DNA of 64,000 nucleotides, from the NCBI GenBank assembly GCA_916610825.1, contig OU744447.1, positions 35,581,024-35,645,023 on the forward strand, given 5' to 3'. Position numbers and translations under genes: made by a program. The notes under the pieces were generated by a model, which was given only the letters and a program-made list of their open reading frames with translations, searched no databases and was not told the origin of the DNA. The DNA comes from Haliclystus octoradiatus. Its lineage: Eukaryota; Cnidaria; Staurozoa; Stauromedusae; Haliclystidae. Each line of letters opens with the position of its first letter. Within the stretch, counting starts at the first letter, position 1. Below are positions 22,090-64,000 of the stretch, piece by piece.

Positions 22090-23640
22090 AATCAGACACA
22101 AGTATCAAAGAGCATGACCGATTCGAATACTTATATTCCTGCTTAATCCATGATTGAGATGATTCAGCCTGATTGGAATAATCCAGGTGGTAATTGAAAG
22201 ATGAAAGTTCTAATTTATCATATTTTGAACAAACGTGGATAGGAGATAGAGTGGTTAACATAACACTTCCTTTTATATACCATTTTCGATTCATAATTGC
22301 TAATAGCAAACACAATAGAATATGCAGTGTACAGAGGACTTAATTATAGTGTAGACTCCTGTGACACCACTGGTGAAGGGCATTTTATTCGAAATCAAAG
22401 CTGCAGCCTGTAGATTTGACCTATGCCACATGCCCCTGTACTCCACTTTACCTACGGCTGTTTCGCATAGGGGACTGTAACTATTTAATAAAGTGATACG
22501 CTCATTACAAAAATCAGAATGACCAATCACAGCCTAGCATGTGCGACCTTAGGTGGTGATTGGTCTATTTTCTAACTCGTGAAATTATTCGTAACGTCTT
22601 TGTGAATTGAAAAGGCGTTAAAATGAGTCGCACAAGGCAGAGTCATCGTTTCACATGTAAATCACACCCAGGTGTCTCAAGTGGTCTATTGTATTCTGCT
22701 AATAAAATAGATGACACAATGTTGCTAGCGCATTATTTAACTCGCTGAAATTTGACAAGGCCGAGATGTAGAGTAGCGGAATAGTGGGCCTTGAGGAGCT
22801 AGGCTACCTGTGGAGGGTCAGTCGCCTCTTAAAACAAAGATTGATAGCGAATAATAATCAGATATTTAGACGTGCAAGCATATCGTTTTTATTGCCTTCA
22901 ATCTTAATTATCATATTATTTACGGCTCTATGTAATGTATTTCAACTTCAATTTTCATGGTCTCAAACATGCGGTAACATTGAGACAGTTCCTTAATGGA
23001 GATGAAAAGTAAGAAGAAATTATTTTCTATCTTTGCTGCTATAAAAAAATGGTACTTACCCATGATGATTATTGAATTATTCTGGCTGATTATTTTTTAA
23101 ACCAATCACGGTTTGTCCCAGAGCCATTTATTTAGAGGAGTTGGGGCACGTAATTTTATGGACGCCATTTTTGTTCCTTCAAACCAAGGCTCGTAAACTT
23201 TTCACAAACCACACGAAAATAAAATCATGATTTCAAAAACTTTCTTTTTAAAATCGTACTGGCAATTATGGGGCATCAAATTTGCAATTTTAAAATCCAG
23301 CTGTGAAATTTCCTTTTTCAAGCCGTGAAACCGGAAAATGTCCGGCTTTTAGGTGACCGGAACCCTGATGTGTGGCAACAAAATGGTATTTTTAATGCAA
23401 AATGAATGACAGTAAATAATACATACTTTTGGCGCTCTTGAGGTATGGTTTTCCAGTAAAACGTGTGGCTAGCAAGATTTTCGAAATGGCATATGGGTTT
23501 ATCAAATTATCTCCAAAATCGAGAGAAGTAAGATCACAGTGTATCAGAAAATATATCAAGGGTTTATAAGGGACAGATTTGGTGCTCGCGGCATACGACA
23601 AGCTGTGCTTGAGTTATGGATCGCGTGGAAGCCCTTAATG
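22090..23640. other. Intergenic, MITE-like remnants
   Basis: No gene recognised. An AGAGCCATTTATTT phrase at about 23120 is related to AATAGATGGCTCTG at about 26445 and 45005. Confidence 0.45.
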
Positions 23641-23652
23641 AATTCAATTTAA

Positions 23653-24046
23653 GCCCTGTTTACAATGAGGGCGAGTTACTCGAGTGGGTGAGCTACTCGG
23701 GTCTATTGTGTATGCGCGTTCTGTTTACAAGCAAAACGCAAAAGTTGTCTCGCATACCCGAGACAACTTTTTGCTTTGTAAACATAAACAGGCGAGTAAC
23801 TCAGGTAGGCGAGTTAAAATTAAAAATGGTAGTTTGAATTTTCTATTGTTTCGAACGTTTCCGTTGTAGGCATCTTTTGTTCTTTAATCGTTTGATTTCA
23901 GCGCGCGCATGCTTAGATCAGCTTTAAATTATTCAACTCGGGTAGAGGGTTTCTCGGGTTGCCAATGTAAACACATAACACATTTTAACTCGGTAAGGCA
24001 AGTAGCTCGCCCACCCGTGTAACTTGCCCTCCTAGTAAACAGGGCC
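23653..24046. mobile_element. MITE with GCCCTGTTTAC ends, TTAA duplication
   Basis: Inverted ends GCCCTGTTTAC and GTAAACAGGGCC lie between TTAA at 23649-23652 and 24047-24050. The interior is full of GAGTTACTCG-type words in both orientations. Similar sequence (CATGTTTACAGG and GGCGAGTTACTC) starts the repeat region at about 34745. Confidence 0.7.
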
Positions 24047-24049
24047 TTA

Positions 24050-24548
24050 AGCCCTGGCCAAATGACTTTTTTTATTTCGCCAACATTCATCGGATTTTGT
24101 TGAGTTCATTTTCGTCAACATCTTGAGGGTGGCCAAATGACTTTTTATTTTCGCCAACATTCATCGGATTTTGTTGAGTTCATTTTCGTCAACAGCGGAT
24201 GGTATTTTGAGGCTTGGAAGCTAGTCAATCGAGCCCACCAATCCTGAGACAGGCTACGTCATTGTTGACCAATCAGAGCAAGGTTCATATTTTCAACAAA
24301 ACTCAACAATGTTGAGGAAATAAAAAGTCATTTGGCCACTTCGCCAACATCGTTAGAGAACAATAGAACTCAACAAAATCCGATGAATGTTGAGGAAATT
24401 TTTGAATGTATTCAAAATCGAAATTCAACATCAGCCAACAAAATCCGAAAAAGGGAGGGTGGCCAAATGACTTTTTATTTTCTCAACATCATCGGATTTT
24501 GTTGAATTCAACAATGTTGGCGAAATACAAAGTCATTTGGCCGGGGCT
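24050..24548. mobile_element. MITE with AGCCCTGGCCAAATGAC ends, TTA duplication
   Basis: Abuts the previous MITE. The ends AGCCCTGGCCAAATGACTTT and AAAGTCATTTGGCCGGGGCT are flanked by TTA, as in PIF/Harbinger-type MITEs (inference). The interior repeats CCAACATTCATCGGATTTTG, including a partial second copy of the left end at about 24127. Confidence 0.75.
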
Positions 24549-25144
24549 TTAGAATATACAAATATTGAAGTTTATGGAAAATGCATAGGAAATTTATTAG
24601 TTATAATTGATTATAATTACAATGTGGTACAGTAAAAATTTACAAGAAAACAACTATAATGTGATTCACAAGTATTCCATTAATACAACTTTTTTATAAT
24701 TGATTAATGTAACTTCTATTCAATGTAACAATTCGCATTGATTAATTAATTCAAATGCTTTCTATCTCTCAAATTAAAAAATTATTATTGACAAAACTAA
24801 TCAAGAAAAACAGTATTATTACTGATCGCAGCAAATATCTCATCTAAAGTTGGCTACAGTTAACAACGTAATTAAGCTATTTACACAGAAATTATTTTAA
24901 TTTTGAAAAAGTCTATTTTGCTTATTTCCAATTGTCTGACTTGTTTTAAGCCAAATAATTCTTGTTTTGAGTAAAAATGTTTTGTTACAAGTTTATTGTT
25001 CATGCATAATTTTCTTTGAAACCAGACATTTCTGTTCAAAACAAGAATTTTTGGCATAAAAAAGTGAAACAAACTGGAAACAAGAAAGAATCTTCTTACA
25101 AAAAGAATTAAAATTCTCCTGTGATATGACAATATGCGTGTTTT
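24549..25144. other. Cortactin 3' flank
   Basis: AT-rich sequence downstream of the cortactin stop codon, probably including its 3' UTR. I could not fix a polyadenylation site; several AATAAA-like words exist on the minus strand. Confidence 0.4.
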
Positions 25145-50659
<25,515 letters not shown>

Positions 50660-51302
50660 TTTGTAGTTTAAAACCCAATCCAAATGTCAAAATGTTGATA
50701 ATTTTGTACGAAAGGAACGTTGACAAAATTTTGTTGGGAAGAGAAATGATCTTCAAATGAATAGAATCGATTTCAAAACACACCTATCACAACTCACTAC
50801 GTCACTGATGTTCAGATACTTAGTCGTAAAAGGAAGGTTTTCCGAAAATAAAAGATCAATTACATTTTTTAGGAACCTGTAATAAAAGTTAAAATCCAGA
50901 TAAATTATGAGAAAATTTATAATTTCAAATGAGACAATGACAGCCTTCTATCATAAATTACAAATTCCTACTTTTCATATGACATCTTGTAAGGCCATAG
51001 GTGATGTTTTCTATGATGTTCCGGGTCGGGAGTCTCGTTTCAATTCAATCAGATATGAAATCACAGTGTAATGTGAACTATTGCCATTCATTTATTGAGT
51101 TAAAAAGTAAAAACCTTTTGTGAAAATAAATGTGCTCTGCCTCTATTTTTGGACTTTCATCTTCATGTTTATCACAAGTTTTGTGTGAAAAGAGTAGTCA
51201 CGACAAAGTTGCGAAGTGTTACATGCTTTTGTCGCTTATAATAACCTATATTCATGGCAACAAATTAGGAACTAGATGTCCATATACAAGATTTTTGCAA
51301 TA
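50660..51302. promoter_or_regulatory. Divergent intergenic promoter region
   Basis: 643 bp between the start codons of cortactin (minus) and the acid phosphatase (plus). It must contain both 5' UTRs and probably a shared promoter. I see no clear TATA box, and transcription starts cannot be placed from sequence alone. Confidence 0.5.
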
Positions 51303-62899
<11,597 letters not shown>

Positions 62900-63351
62900 G
62901 TAGGCTGTTCCTTGCCTGGAGTATAAATGATTTTACTATTATGATGCAACATGCAGTTGGGATGCAATTGGCCCAATCAAATAATGTATTAATTGCAAGG
63001 AAGACAGACTGGACAAGTAATTTAACCACCCCTTTTAATTCAAATACATATCCATGGTCCGACTACTGTTTTCTCCTTTCAAAAACTGAATTTAATAATC
63101 AAAAATCTTTTGAATCTTTTATCCTGAAGAGGTTCTTGCAGGGTCCGACAGAAGCCTTATAGAATCCTATAAGTATTTCAACATAACCAAATAGATCATA
63201 AAATATCTATTCTCTTATACATTCAGTCATGTTATTTTTAAATGCATTAATCACATCTAAGCAATTTTACAAAGTATTAATGAAATGTTCACTCACCTAA
63301 AACCATTGATTATTGCATCGCTTTCATCAGCTACAAGAATCGCCGGTTGAT
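62900..63351. other. Acid phosphatase intron 4, no feature
   Basis: No next exon of the phosphatase and no repeat recognised. Confidence 0.5.
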
Positions 63352-63716
63352 AAAAAGTAATGTGGACGGTGTCGCCCTACCGAAGGCACCCGTACCACTC
63401 CTCTATTTCTAGAGGAGTGGCTCTTTTCGCTAAGAGCAATGATGTTAAACGCTCATTAGATCTCAGCCGCGACACTGCAGATCAATTTCAACAGATTTCA
63501 TGGCAGATAGGCCTTGATTGTCAATGCGCAACGATGCGCCGCAGCTACTCACAATGCAATTCCTTCTGAACCATTCCATCCGCCATCCTTAGATGGTACT
63601 CATTTGATTTTTCAGATAAAGTCAAGGCTGAGTTGACCTGAGGGGGATTTGAACCACAGTCGATCAGATATGATACGATCTGAAGTTCGGTTGCTCTGCC
63701 AACTGAGCTATTCACC
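63352..63716 (-). mobile_element. tRNA-headed SINE, copy 2
   Basis: On the minus strand it begins with the tRNA-like head GGGGTGAATAGCTCAGTTGG, continuing CAGAGCAACCGAACTTCAGA (box A), and the box-B-like GTGGTTCAAATCCCCCTCAG. A conserved-looking central body shared with 33342-33672 follows, including TGAGTAGCTGCGGCGCATCG and GATCTGCAGTGTCGCGGCTG. The 3' end is AGTGGTACGGGTGCC-like. Pol III transcription from the internal boxes and LINE-assisted copying are known for SINEs in general. Confidence 0.75.
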
Positions 63717-64000
63717 CCTTTAATTCACCTATTCACCTATTCACCCCTATTCGCCGGTTGATAACCATGGTTACCTTTTTGTTCACAGACACCTTCTGCA
63801 ATGACTCAAATAAAACTGAATATGTTCTAACCTTCCGGAATCTAAAATTCCAGGATTCCTTCTTCTTTCGCACACTGGGTCCTCCTTAAAATATTGTCAT
63901 TTCTCTAAGCTTTAGGAGAAGAAGAGGAATGTATCAGTCTTCTTCAGAGTTTTTAGCAAGTCTTTCAAAAATGTAGTTGCCAGCTTATAGAGTTTTGTCT
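63717..64000. other. No feature recognised
   Basis: Begins with short TTCACCTATTCACC repeats next to the SINE; the remainder shows no exon. Confidence 0.4.

Overview
This window is animal (metazoan) nuclear DNA, AT-rich and heavily invaded by transposons. The evidence is spliceosomal introns with GT...AG ends, a complete cortactin gene with 6.5 actin-binding repeats and a C-terminal SH3 domain, a eukaryotic tRNA-His gene, and metazoan-type mobile elements (hAT, Ngaro/PAT-like tyrosine-recombinase retrotransposon, Penelope-like elements, BEL/Pao, tRNA-headed SINEs, many MITEs). The extra intron inside every cortactin repeat and the mobile-element mix point to an invertebrate. I cannot fix the phylum from sequence alone.

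Layout. 1-5.5 kb has no host gene; it is dominated by a 2.7-kb foldback element (1197-3900, 9-bp target duplication). 5.56-14.57 kb is a set of nested elements: a small LTR-type element (164-bp LTRs, TACAG duplication) contains a 7.8-kb DNA transposon (5934-13717, TTTACC duplication). That transposon carries two convergent genes, a HECT-type ubiquitin ligase (+) and a DDE integrase (-), separated by a 2.5-kb inverted-repeat insertion. A tRNA-His gene follows at 14.77-14.84 kb. 15-25 kb holds decayed Penelope-like and BEL/Pao pieces and adjacent MITEs.

25.1-50.7 kb is a complete cortactin gene on the minus strand. I could reconstruct 21 coding exons with consistent phases, giving about 505 residues. 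Its introns carry MITEs, two tRNA-like repeats, a SINE, a Penelope-like fragment beside a roughly 360-bp (TAA)n tract, and two hAT elements placed end to end that share one 8-bp target sequence. The second hAT appears intact (four exons, about 633 residues).

From 51.3 kb on the plus strand, about 640 bp from the cortactin start codon and divergent from it, lies the 5' part of a histidine acid phosphatase gene (four exons; the rest runs off the window). Its second intron contains a 7.1-kb Ngaro/PAT-like retrotransposon with gag, RT/RNase H and tyrosine recombinase on the minus strand and split direct repeats.

Cortactin (actin and Arp2/3 regulation) and the acid phosphatase are the only clear host protein-coding genes; nearly everything else is mobile DNA. 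The most unusual item is the transposon pairing a HECT ubiquitin ligase with a DDE integrase.
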